The translations under genes and the position numbers were made by a program. Positions 37,784 through 46,519 of a stretch of DNA of 49,613 nt are shown here, one piece after another. Each line of letters starts with the position of its first letter. Position 1 is the stretch's first letter. Below the pieces are notes generated by a model. It did not search any database. It was not told the DNA's origin and saw only the letters and a program-made list of their open reading frames with translations. The DNA lies in NCBI GenBank assembly GCA_012034595.1, contig JAAUPE010000043.1:1-49613 (forward strand), in the 5' to 3' direction. Origin of the DNA: Calothrix sp. CSU_2_0 (GTDB taxonomy: Bacteria; Cyanobacteriota; Cyanobacteriia; Cyanobacteriales; Nostocaceae).

Positions 37784-39382
37784 TTAAAGAATATCTGGAA
37801 GTCCGACTTCTTTTGCTTGAACAAAATTCCCTTGAAAATCCATTGCTTTGTTTTCAAAACTTCTGGCTTTTGCTAAGTCTTTCCTTAATTCTGCACGCTC
37901 CATTGAATCTTGCATTCCACCGAGTATATAGATGATTAATCTCGTTGCTAAATCCTTTCCAGCAACTAATATACGCTTACGATTTGGGTCATATAATACA
38001 CCGTAGAAAAGTGAATTGGGAAACTCTATATTACTAAATCCACCCTGTTTATCGAACTTACGAAGCTTTTTAAAAATCTTGTCGAGAGATATTTGTTTTT
38101 TAAAAACTAAAATACCTAAAGCTTGCACTAAAGCGACTTGACCAACAGGACGAAAAAGCATATTTCCTTCACCACCATTTTTCTCAAAACTGAAACGTCG
38201 TAATGCTGGTGTACCTTCATCCTCGACAATCTTATAACTGGAAAGACTCGCTAAATAATCAAAAAGCTGATAAAATTCTGCAATTCCGGCTTCAATTTCG
38301 TCATTTTCTGGACGCAAGGAAATTAAACCTTTCTCTTGCTTCCAATTGAGAAATTTCTGACCTAAATAACGCTCTGACATCTCCTTCAAAGCTTGTAATG
38401 TGGTCAAAACTGTGGATTTATTCGCTACTGTTGCACTATTCCAATTAATCCGAGGTTTGCGATTTTCTTGTTGTTGAAAAAGAGGATGACCGATCGCAAT
38501 TTTTCTCGCAACAATAGAGAAACCATCATCTTCATCTAATTGGGTTAATTGACCTTTTGTTAAAGCAACAGCCATCAAATTAACATGAACAAAAATAGAC
38601 CTGATTCTTCGTCTTGCTTCTTCACGAGTTTCTCCAGCTACAACTGCTGAGATAAATTCGATACCTATTTTTTCTTGGGGTAAGTTTTGTAAATAAGCCG
38701 GTGACACTTGATATTGTTCGTACAAATCATCTACTGTCAGGGGAGTCGAGTAGGGAGTTTTATCTTTTTTGTAACGCTCCATTTTACCAGTCTTTAATAA
38801 TTCGATTAACCCCTGTACTCCCATTAAGCGATGTTGTCCATCTAATGCATAAATAGTAACATTTGCTGCTGAAATATCTAGCACCCCAATTTTTCCATCC
38901 TTATCGATTGGAGTAAAGTTGCTGGAAGATTTGATTGCTTTACCTTCCCCATCCCATTCTGGTGCATTAGGATTATCTACCCAAGGTTGGTTGATTACTA
39001 CTAGAACTGGTGGGAATTTATGGTTTTTCCGTGATGCTAAATATTGTACTAAAGCAATTTGACGTGACCAATCTAATGGACGTTGTTGAATTTCGTCGAT
39101 GCTATCTGCATCTATCTCTATATTGTCAGTTTGGGGGTTATATTTACCTTGAAGTAGTGGTAAGTTGGCAGCAAAATTTACGTAATTTGCAAACCATTCT
39201 ATTGTGACTGAGCTAACATAAGCTTCTGTGCCACCCATTTCCGTTTTCTGGGCAAAAAGATTGTGTTGCTCTCCTTCAATCAATTTATCTAGGAGTGATA
39301 CTAGGAGATTTTTATCAGTATTTATACTTGTGGAATTGGACTCATTTGTATCTGTAACTCGCGGGGAATTTTTCGGACTCAT
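37784..39382 (-). CDS. dndB: DNA sulfur modification protein DndB
   Basis: A 532-residue DGQHR-domain protein with the signature at residues 181-185 (TIYALDGQHRLMGVQGL). The N-terminal region has the ARKNHKFPPVLVVINQPW segment typical of the family. DndB is described as a repressor and modulator of phosphorothioation; it is not needed for the sulfur chemistry itself. It is transcribed away from dndC, so the 238-bp spacer 39383-39620 should hold the divergent promoters and possibly its own operator. I see no obvious palindrome there. The gene is intact. Confidence 0.9.
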   Translation of the reverse strand: MSPKNSPRVTDTNESNSTSINTDKNLLVSLLDKLIEGEQHNLFAQKTEMGGTEAYVSSVTIEWFANYVNFAANLPLLQGKYNPQTDNIEIDADSIDEIQQRPLDWSRQIALVQYLASRKNHKFPPVLVVINQPWVDNPNAPEWDGEGKAIKSSSNFTPIDKDGKIGVLDISAANVTIYALDGQHRLMGVQGLIELLKTGKMERYKKDKTPYSTPLTVDDLYEQYQVSPAYLQNLPQEKIGIEFISAVVAGETREEARRRIRSIFVHVNLMAVALTKGQLTQLDEDDGFSIVARKIAIGHPLFQQQENRKPRINWNSATVANKSTVLTTLQALKEMSERYLGQKFLNWKQEKGLISLRPENDEIEAGIAEFYQLFDYLASLSSYKIVEDEGTPALRRFSFEKNGGEGNMLFRPVGQVALVQALGILVFKKQISLDKIFKKLRKFDKQGGFSNIEFPNSLFYGVLYDPNRKRILVAGKDLATRLIIYILGGMQDSMERAELRKDLAKARSFENKAMDFQGNFVQAKEVGLPDIL

Positions 39383-39620
39383 ATAAACTTTTAGCCATAA
39401 GGGGTTGACAGGTAAGCCAACTTTATTAAAAGATTGTATACCTACTAATATGGTTTTTAAAAATTGTTGAAAGATTTATTTGATTTATTTAATCTTACGT
39501 AATAATCCTAATTATGTAAAATTTAGGTGTAATTAAGCATATTTTATAAAATAGTTTTAGGGACTTATTTTTGTTGAATTTGTTGTCTTCACTGGCTTTG
39601 ATGCGTGAGAAGAGGAAGAA
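39383..39620. promoter_or_regulatory. Divergent dndB/dndC promoter region
   Basis: A 238-bp AT-rich spacer between divergent dndB and dndC. No clear dyad was seen. At its right end AGAGGAAG (39611-39618) is a strong ribosome-binding site for the ATG at 39621, which decides the dndC start. Confidence 0.5.
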
Positions 39621-41356
39621 ATGGGTAAATCACAGTCTAAAGAAAAAAAAGTGAAAGTAAAAATTCAAAAAATCGCAATATTGAAGAGTTTGTTGAAGAA
39701 GTACAAGCTTTGACATTAGAAATTCAAAATTTATATTGCTTAGATTCTGTCGCTTGGTGTATTGGTTATAGCGGGGGAAAAGATAGCACAGCGACTTTAC
39801 AATTGATTTGGAATGCGATCGCACAACTTCCTATCGAAAAACGCACAAAGACAATTCACGTCATCACTACAGATACTCTGGTGGAAAATCCTTATGTTTC
39901 TGCTTGGGTACGGAATTCTTTGGAGCAAATTAGAATTGCTGCCGCATCTCAACAGTTGCCAATTGTACCTCATTTACTCCACCCAGAATTAAAAGAAACA
40001 TTTTGGGTTGGTTTGATTGGCAAAGGTTATCCAGCACCAAGAAGAAAGTTTCGTTGGTGTACGGAACGTTTAAAAATTAGTCCTTCTAACCGCTTTATTC
40101 GAGATATGATTCGAGTTAGCGGAGAGGCAATTGTTGTTTTGGGTATCCGCAAAGCAGAGAGTACATCCCGTGCGGCAAGAATGAAGGAATGGGAAGCTAA
40201 ACGAGTACGCGATCGCTTAAGTCCAAATATGAATTTGCCTAATTCCCTAGTTTATAGTCCGATTGAAGATTGGCGCAATGATGAGGTTTGGCTATATTTA
40301 ATGCAGTGGGAAAATCCTTGGGGATACAGCAACAAAGATTTATTTAGCATGTATCGAGGTGCAACTGCTGATAATGAATGTCCTTTAGTTGTAGATACTT
40401 CGACTCCGAGTTGTGGAAGTTCTCGTTTTGGCTGTTGGGTATGTACTTTGGTGAGCGAAGATAGTTCACTCTCGGCAATGATTCAAAATGATGAAGAGAA
40501 GGAATGGTTGCAACCACTTTTAGATTTTCGCAGAGAATTAGATATTGAAGATGAAGATAGAGATTGGAGAGATTTTCGACGCAGAACGGGGGAAGTTCAA
40601 CTCTACGAACGTCATATTGAAGATGAAATTTCGATTGAACCAATTCCTGGTCCATATATTAAGGAAGTTAGGGAATATTGGTTAAAAAAAATCCTTGCGG
40701 TGGAGCAACGTTTACGACTTACAGCACCGGAGGGAATGCGTGATATAACATTAATAACTAGTGAAGAGTTGAGCGAAATTCGCCACATTTGGTTAAATGA
40801 AAGGCATGAATTTGATGATAGTTTACCCAGGATTTATAAAGAAGTGACTGGAAAAGAATTTATCGATCCCCGTCCAGGAGCAGATGCCAGTTTATTGGGT
40901 AGCGATGAATGGTCAGTACTTGAAGAAATTTGCGAAGGTGATGCCATGCACCTAGAATTAATGGCAAAATTATTAGATACTGAATACCAATTTAGAAAGC
41001 GATCGCGTCGTATTGGTATCTATGATGCGTTGGAAAAATGCTTTGCTACAAGTTCCCGTTCCCAAGGAGAAGCTATCAAAAATGCCCACCTTAAAAGAGA
41101 TTTACGGGAAGCTGTAAGTGAAGGAAATGTGGCAAAGGTGAAGCAGTTAACTTTGGGTGATGCATTGTTAACGAATGAAGTGGATAATCCAGGACAAGAA
41201 GCATTTTTAGATTTAGGAAATACAGTAGATTCAGTTGATAATTTGCCAGTAGAAAGTCAGTTAGATAATTTAAATCAAGGGAAAAACTGGAAAAATATTA
41301 AATATCAATCCAAAGACTCAAAAGAATCTGGTAACAATGTAGAGACGCAGAGTTGA
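39621..41356 (+). CDS. dndC: DNA sulfur modification protein DndC, N-terminal frameshift
   Basis: PP-loop ATP pyrophosphatase/PAPS-reductase-like Fe-S enzyme that activates DNA for sulfur insertion. The ATG at 39621 has a strong ribosome-binding site (AGAGGAAG) and gives MGKSQSKEKK. The frame then breaks in an A8 run (39643-39650). One more A joins it to SESKNSKNRNIEEFVEEVQA and the main frame, giving about 578 residues. The main frame has no ATG start of its own near the N-terminus, only TTG 39710. Conserved features: the PP-loop IGYSGGKDSTATLQ, PRRKFRWCTERLKI, and a Cys cluster NECPLVVDTSTPSCGSSRFG followed by CWVC that fits a 4Fe-4S site. Confidence 0.9.
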
Positions 41357-41358
41357 AG

Positions 41359-43358
41359 ATGAAATTTATCGAAATAGTATTACAAAATTTTGGTCCCTAC
41401 TGCGGGAAACAAGTTATTAATCTCGATACTCAAGTTGATGATGAAAATTTTCGTCCAATTTTATTATTAGGTGGAATGAATGGTGGAGGAAAAACCACCC
41501 TCATGGATGCTATGCGTTTAGCTTTGTATGGACATCGCGCTCAATGTTCGACTCGTGGTAATTTGAGCTATGGTGATTTTTTGAGTCAATGCGTTAATAG
41601 TGATTCTAATTCACTTGATAAAACCCGGATTGAATTAACATTCGAGCATATTCAAGAAGGTAAAGCGACAAAATATAAAATAGTTCGTTACTGGGAAAAA
41701 ATCCCAAAGAAGGAAAGGATACTTTAGGTATTTTAGAATTAGGGTATGTTAGTAATGATGAGTGGTTACGAGAGGAATTAGTTAATACTTGGGATGATTT
41801 TATCGAAAATTTACTTCCTTTAGGTATTTCTAATCTCTTTTTATTTGATGGGGAACAAGTTAAAGAGTTAGCAGAACAGGAAATTCCTCCCCTTATTGTT
41901 ACCGATGCCATCAGGGCACTTTTGGGTTTAGAGTTAGCAGAACGTTTAGCAATTGATATTGATATTTTAGTTAACCGCAAACGCAAAGAAACATCTGATA
42001 GTAAAGATGTTGTTAATTTAGAAGAAATAGAAGAAAAACTAGATTTTTTACAAACTGAATATCAGGAATTAAAAAATGCGGAGATGTTGCAAATAACATC
42101 TGTAGAAAATGCAGAAAAAGAAGAAAAAGCCGCATTCAACCAATTTGTTTCCGAAGGTGGAAAAATTGCCTCTGAAAAAAGCCAATTAGAAAAACAACAT
42201 CATCAAAAAACTCTAGAAGTCGAAGAAGCACGTCAAGGAATGTGCGAAATGGCAGCAGGTGTTTTACCCCTAGCTTTGATTGATAATTTATTAATCCAAG
42301 CACAAACCCAAGGTGAGAAGGAATATCGGATTCAACAAGCACAAATTGCTGGTGATATTTTATTTGAACGAGATAAACGCTTACTAGATTTGATTACAAA
42401 ATTGAACATTTCTCCAACAGATTTTACACAAATTAAAGAATTTTTAGCTGAAGATATCACAACTTTAAATGCTAATTTAATTCAACCAGAGGAAATGTGG
42501 TTGTCTGCTGATGCTGAGAATTTAAGTCAGTTAGGAAATGTTTTATATTATTTACAAAATGCGAGAAATCTTGCCAAACAACAACTGAAAATTTTGATTA
42601 ATAAAGAAGATGAAATTATCGCATTAGAACGACAAATGCAAACCGCAGCATCTCCTGAAGCATACGATAATTTAGTCGAGAAACTGAAGAATGCCCAGAA
42701 AAATTTTACTAACACAAAGTTAAATTATGCCAGCATCAAACAACGTGTAGTTGAATTAGAAAATGAGATAGAAAAAACAAAAAAAGAACTCAAAGAATAT
42801 ACAACCCAAACAATTGATAAAAATAACACCGAACATATCATCACAGCATCTGCAAAAGTTCAAGAAACCCTCAAAATATTTAGAGAAAAACTAACTTTAC
42901 GCAAGTTGAATAAACTCGAAAAAGAAGTAACAGAGTGCTTTCGTTACTTATTACATAAATCTGACTTAGTGCATCGCGTCGCCATCGATACCCATACCTT
43001 TAGTCTATCCCTTTACGATCCCCAAGGGAAAACTGTCCCCAAACATCGTTTATCTGCTGGGGAAAAACAACTATTAGCAATAGCCTTCTTATGGGGTTTA
43101 GCACGTCTCTCCGGACGAAAACTTCCAGTAGCTATTGATACCCCATTAGGGAGATTAGATTCATCCCATCGTAGTAATTTAGTCGATAAATATTTTCCTG
43201 CCGCCAGCCATCAAGTTATACTTTTATCAACAGATACAGAAATAGGTGAAAAAGAAGTAAAAGTGTTAAGAGAATCAGGTGCGATCGCACGGGAATATTT
43301 GCTCAAGTATGATTCCGCTAAACGTCAAACAACGGTGGTTGATGGGTATTTTTGGTAA
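41359..43358 (+). CDS. dndD: DNA sulfur modification protein DndD, single-base frameshift
   Basis: SMC-like ATPase thought to energise or nick DNA during phosphorothioation; about 666 residues when repaired. ATG 41359 (MKFIEIVLQNFGPYCGKQVI) lies two bases after the dndC stop codon. Walker A GMNGGGKT is at 39-46. The frame breaks at GGGAAAAAATCCC (A6 at 41696-41701): seven A would read WEKNPKEGKDTLGILELGYV and match the downstream frame. After the break come LFLFDGEQVKELAEQEIPPL, coiled-coil arms, the signature LSAGEKQLLAIAF, and Walker B LPVAIDTPLGRLD. It is uncertain whether the break is real or an assembly error. Confidence 0.9.
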
Positions 43359-43363
43359 TTATT

Positions 43364-43605
43364 TGGAATTGGGCATTGGGGATTGGGGATTGGGGATTGG
43401 GGATTGGGCATTGAGAAGTAAATATATATTTAGTTTTCCTAATTTCTAACTCCTAATTCCTAATTCCTAATTCCTAATTCCTAATTCCTAACTCTTAACT
43501 CCTAATTCCTAATTCCTAATTCCTAACTCCTAATTCCTAATTCCTAATTCCTAACTCCTAACTCCTAACTTCAAACTCCTAATTCTTAACTCCTAACTCC
43601 TAACT
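43364..43605. repeat. STRR arrays filling the dndD-dndE gap
   Basis: GGGCATT/GGGGATT heptamers (43364-43413), then about two dozen CTAACTC/CTAATTC heptamers (43438-43605). The repeats end eight bases before the dndE start codon and replace any normal ribosome-binding site. dnd genes are usually tightly packed, so this is probably a late insertion or expansion. Confidence 0.85.
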
Positions 43606-43613
43606 TATTATTT

Positions 43614-44006
43614 ATGGAACCACCAATTGAACGTGTGAAAATATCGCAAACCGCGAAAGAGCAATTAAGCAAACTGAAACGTGTCACCAAGATAGACCAA
43701 TGGAATATATTATGTCGTTGGGCTTTATGTCGTTCATTAGCCGAACCGACATTACCTTCACCTATCACAATTAAATTAGATAGTAATGTGGAAATGACTT
43801 GGCGAGTATTCGGTGGTGAAATTTCTGATATGTTATTAATAGCACTCAAACAGCGCTGTTATCATGATGCATTGGGTACTGATAAAAACGTTTTAGCCGA
43901 GCAATTAATTTTACATTTACATCGCGGAATTGGTTATTTAGCTGGTGACGCAAATATCAAGAAAGTTGAAGATTTAATTGAATTGGCGACAAAAAATAGT
44001 AAATAA
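43614..44006 (+). CDS. dndE: DNA sulfur modification protein DndE
   Basis: A 130-residue DndE, starting MEPPIERVKISQTAKEQLSK. The conserved core LKRVTKIDQWNILCRWALCRSLAEP and the C-terminal HLHRGIGYLAGD are present. DndE forms a tetramer that binds nicked double-stranded DNA in described systems and is essential for the modification. The gene lies downstream of dndD beyond a 255-bp STRR-filled gap, so its translation may depend on its own initiation signal, which I cannot see. Confidence 0.92.
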   Translation: MEPPIERVKISQTAKEQLSKLKRVTKIDQWNILCRWALCRSLAEPTLPSPITIKLDSNVEMTWRVFGGEISDMLLIALKQRCYHDALGTDKNVLAEQLILHLHRGIGYLAGDANIKKVEDLIELATKNSK

Positions 44007-44059
44007 TTGGTAATGAATTAATTCTGAGTACTAAATAATTATTTATTACTGAGCCTCTT

Positions 44060-45547
44060 ATGGCAAAGAGCCAATTAGAAATTGAGCGTCATCGAGCAGC
44101 TATTCCCCGTCTTGACATTTCCCGTCCAGTCAAATTAGCAATGGAGTGCAATATTTTGACTGGAGAAACAACCTTTTTCGATTATGGTTGCGGACATGGG
44201 GGAGATGTCCAGCGTACACTTGGATTGGGAATTGCCAGCAAAGGATGGGATCCTTATTATTTTCCTGACTGCGATCGCATTTCTGCTGATATCGTCAACT
44301 TAGGTTACATCCTCAATGTGATTGAAGATATTCAAGAACGACGGGAAGCTTTATCCAACGCTTGGAAATTAACCCAAAAAGTACTAATTGTTTCAGCACA
44401 AGTCTTGCTCAATGAACTGAGTAACAGTGTCATACCTTACGGTGATGGTATAGTTACCCGCATCAATACTTTCCAAAAATATTACGAACAAGAAGAACTC
44501 AAACAATACATAGACGAAACTATCAATGTTGATGCTGTTCCCGTCGCTTTAGGAGTCTACTTTGTCTTTCGTGATGAAGAACAAAAAGAAAAGTTTAAAG
44601 CCGAAAGATTTGCTTCGCGAATTTATACCCCTAGAATCCGCACTTCAAATAAAAAATTTGCCGATTACCAAGAAATTTTACAGCCATTAATGGCATTTTA
44701 TACCCAACGTGGTAGATTACCAATTAAAGACGAACTCGAAAACCAAGAGCAGATATTAGCAGAATTTCGTAACTTCAACCGTGCCTTTTCTGTCATTTTA
44801 CAAGTAACCGACGAAACCGAATGGGATGCGATCGCATATCGTCGTTCTTTAGATATTCAAGTTTATCTCGCACTTTCACACTTTGATGGCAAACGTCCGA
44901 GATTGGATCAACTTCCTCCAGGGATGAGGCAAGATATTAAAGCGTTTTTTGGTACTTATGAAGATGCTTATGAAATTGCTGGAGACAAGATTTTTAGCCT
45001 GGGAAATCCAGACATAGTGAAAGCGACTTGTGATAAAAGTAAAATCGGCAAACGTACCCGTAGTGCGCTCTATGTCCATGTTTCCACACTCCAAGAACTC
45101 GATCCCCTACTGCGAATTTATGAAGGTTGTACAACTCGCTGCATTGGACGCATAGATGGAACAACTTTAATCAAATTTAGCACCGAAGAACCGCAAATAT
45201 CATATCTGTTTTACCCTACATTCGACAAAGAACCACATCCAGCATTAGCTGCAAGCATTATTATTGATTGGAAAACCCGGAAAGTCACCCATCACGATTA
45301 CAGCAAACGCAAAAACCCCCCAGTGTTGCACCGTAAAGAGACATTTGTAACCCCAGATTATCCTCAGTATGGAAAGTTTGCCCGTTTGACCCAACGTGAA
45401 GAAAAATTAGGATTACTTGACAGAAAGAATCATATAGGCACTCGTGATGCTTGGATGCAATGTTTGGAAGAACATGGAATCGAATTGAGAGGATATCAAA
45501 TTCGCTACATTAAACAAAAATTAGATGGGAATGAGGAAATAAATTAA
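44060..45547 (+). CDS. DNA phosphorothioation-associated putative methyltransferase
   Basis: A 495-residue protein with a class I methyltransferase N-terminal domain: motif I FFDYGCGHGGDVQRTL (about 39-54) and NLGYILNVIEDIQERREALS as the post-motif region. A long C-terminal part of unknown fold follows (IVKATCDKSKIGKRTRSALY, YGKFARLTQREEKLGLLD). I recall this as the methyltransferase family that accompanies dnd clusters in cyanobacteria and other phyla. Its substrate is unknown. It could be protein, tRNA or DNA. It is 53 bp after dndE on the same strand and likely the last gene of the dndCDE operon. Confidence 0.85.
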   Translation: MAKSQLEIERHRAAIPRLDISRPVKLAMECNILTGETTFFDYGCGHGGDVQRTLGLGIASKGWDPYYFPDCDRISADIVNLGYILNVIEDIQERREALSNAWKLTQKVLIVSAQVLLNELSNSVIPYGDGIVTRINTFQKYYEQEELKQYIDETINVDAVPVALGVYFVFRDEEQKEKFKAERFASRIYTPRIRTSNKKFADYQEILQPLMAFYTQRGRLPIKDELENQEQILAEFRNFNRAFSVILQVTDETEWDAIAYRRSLDIQVYLALSHFDGKRPRLDQLPPGMRQDIKAFFGTYEDAYEIAGDKIFSLGNPDIVKATCDKSKIGKRTRSALYVHVSTLQELDPLLRIYEGCTTRCIGRIDGTTLIKFSTEEPQISYLFYPTFDKEPHPALAASIIIDWKTRKVTHHDYSKRKNPPVLHRKETFVTPDYPQYGKFARLTQREEKLGLLDRKNHIGTRDAWMQCLEEHGIELRGYQIRYIKQKLDGNEEIN

Positions 45548-45663
45548 CAGTAATTATCCCCTAGCAACCCACAATAATACAACACAGTATTGCCAATAAT
45601 TTTAGTAAGCTGCAAAGTAACGCTTCTAGGTTATTTAGGGGAACTGGTTAGTAGTACGTTATG

Positions 45664-45849
45664 TTAGGAATGAGGTAATGGCGGTATTCTCTTTCTTAAT
45701 TCAGCTTCTAGCTGCTCATCTGTACTAACCACAACACCTGGTCTTGCTCTCACAATTGTGAGGTAGTGTTGAAAGGCATCCTCATCATCAGGATGATGTT
45801 TTACATAATTTCTCAATTCAGCTTCAGTTAATTGTTGATAGTTACTCAT
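45664..45849 (-). CDS. DUF6887-like small protein
   Basis: A 61-residue protein, MSNYQQLTEAELRNYVKHHP, then DDEDAFQHYLTIVRARPG and an ELRKRIPP end. The LTEAELRNYV..HPDDEDAF pattern matches a small cyanobacterial family I know as DUF6887. It overlaps the preceding gene by ATGA, indicating translational coupling. This gene pair is common in filamentous cyanobacteria; a toxin-antitoxin role has not been demonstrated as far as I know. Confidence 0.7.
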   Translation of the reverse strand: MSNYQQLTEAELRNYVKHHPDDEDAFQHYLTIVRARPGVVVSTDEQLEAELRKRIPPLPHS

Positions 45850-46022
45850 CGAATTAATTCCTCTCCATTATCTAGAATTTCTACTTGAATTGTTTCACCT
45901 ATCAGCACTATGATTCTTTGTGAACGTGTATCGTATCTAGTTAACTCAACGGTTTGTAGCAGGTTACTTACTCGTACACATAAACGATAGAAAGCTTTTA
46001 GTTGTTCTATAGTTGGTTGCAC
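45846..46022 (-). CDS. DUF6888-like small protein
   Basis: From GTG 46022 the minus strand reads VQPTIEQLKAFYRLCVRVSN, then VELTRYDTRSQRIIVLIGET and a short C-terminus ending EELIR, 58 residues. Its TGA overlaps the ATG of the DUF6887-like gene (ATGA). The sequence pattern, QPTxEQLKxxYRxC, fits the partner family DUF6888. The GTG start is chosen because the family begins MQPT. Confidence 0.65.
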   Translation of the reverse strand: MQPTIEQLKAFYRLCVRVSNLLQTVELTRYDTRSQRIIVLIGETIQVEILDNGEELIR

Positions 46023-46519
46023 TTGTTTGATTTATTGATAGTTTTGTTTGTAATTGCTTGCCAGTTGCGTCTAGTACATTTATATTTCTTGATTATCCTA
46101 TCATTCCGAACAAAACATCATCAAGTACCGCACCAAGTAGGTTGGCTCAAATAAACCGAACTATACAACGAAATGTAAAACTGGCATTCACTCTTAGCGT
46201 CGCGAGCTAGGAATGTAGCTTGCTTATCAGCTTCGTAGTACGCAATGACAAAAGTATATTATTTCCTGTTTACCAGCACATCATCATACGTACAACTTTG
46301 CAGCTAGAGAAAAACTAATAATTTTTATGAAATTGACCTGATAATTGCTTGGGTAAGTTGTGAAAACAAGCAACTACTTAGAGGTGAAGTAAAAACTTAA
46401 ACATTGTAAGCTATTTCCTATCTATACCTGACATTACACCGTAACTATGGCAAGATAGCTACAATTTTTTGATTAAACTCGATTCATAATTTGCCATCAT
46501 TAAGGAGACAACTGATACA
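46023..46519. other. 497-bp gene-free stretch with dispersed repeat
   Basis: Holds repeat copy B (46135-46262), then AT-rich DNA leading to the AmpG-like gene. No ORF is supported. Confidence 0.5.
46135..46262 (+). repeat. Dispersed repeat, copy B (partner at 4402)
   Basis: AAGTAGGTTGG, then AAATAAACCGAACTAT, AACGAAATGTAAAA and CGCAATGACA, matching copy A (minus strand 4524-4402) block by block. The middle differs between the copies. It lies 42 kb from copy A and is likely a MITE-type element. Confidence 0.65.

Noticed and set aside
43438-43605. Regular short repeats that look like a CRISPR array
   Set aside because: The units are contiguous 7-mers with no unique spacers and no cas genes nearby, so it is STRR.
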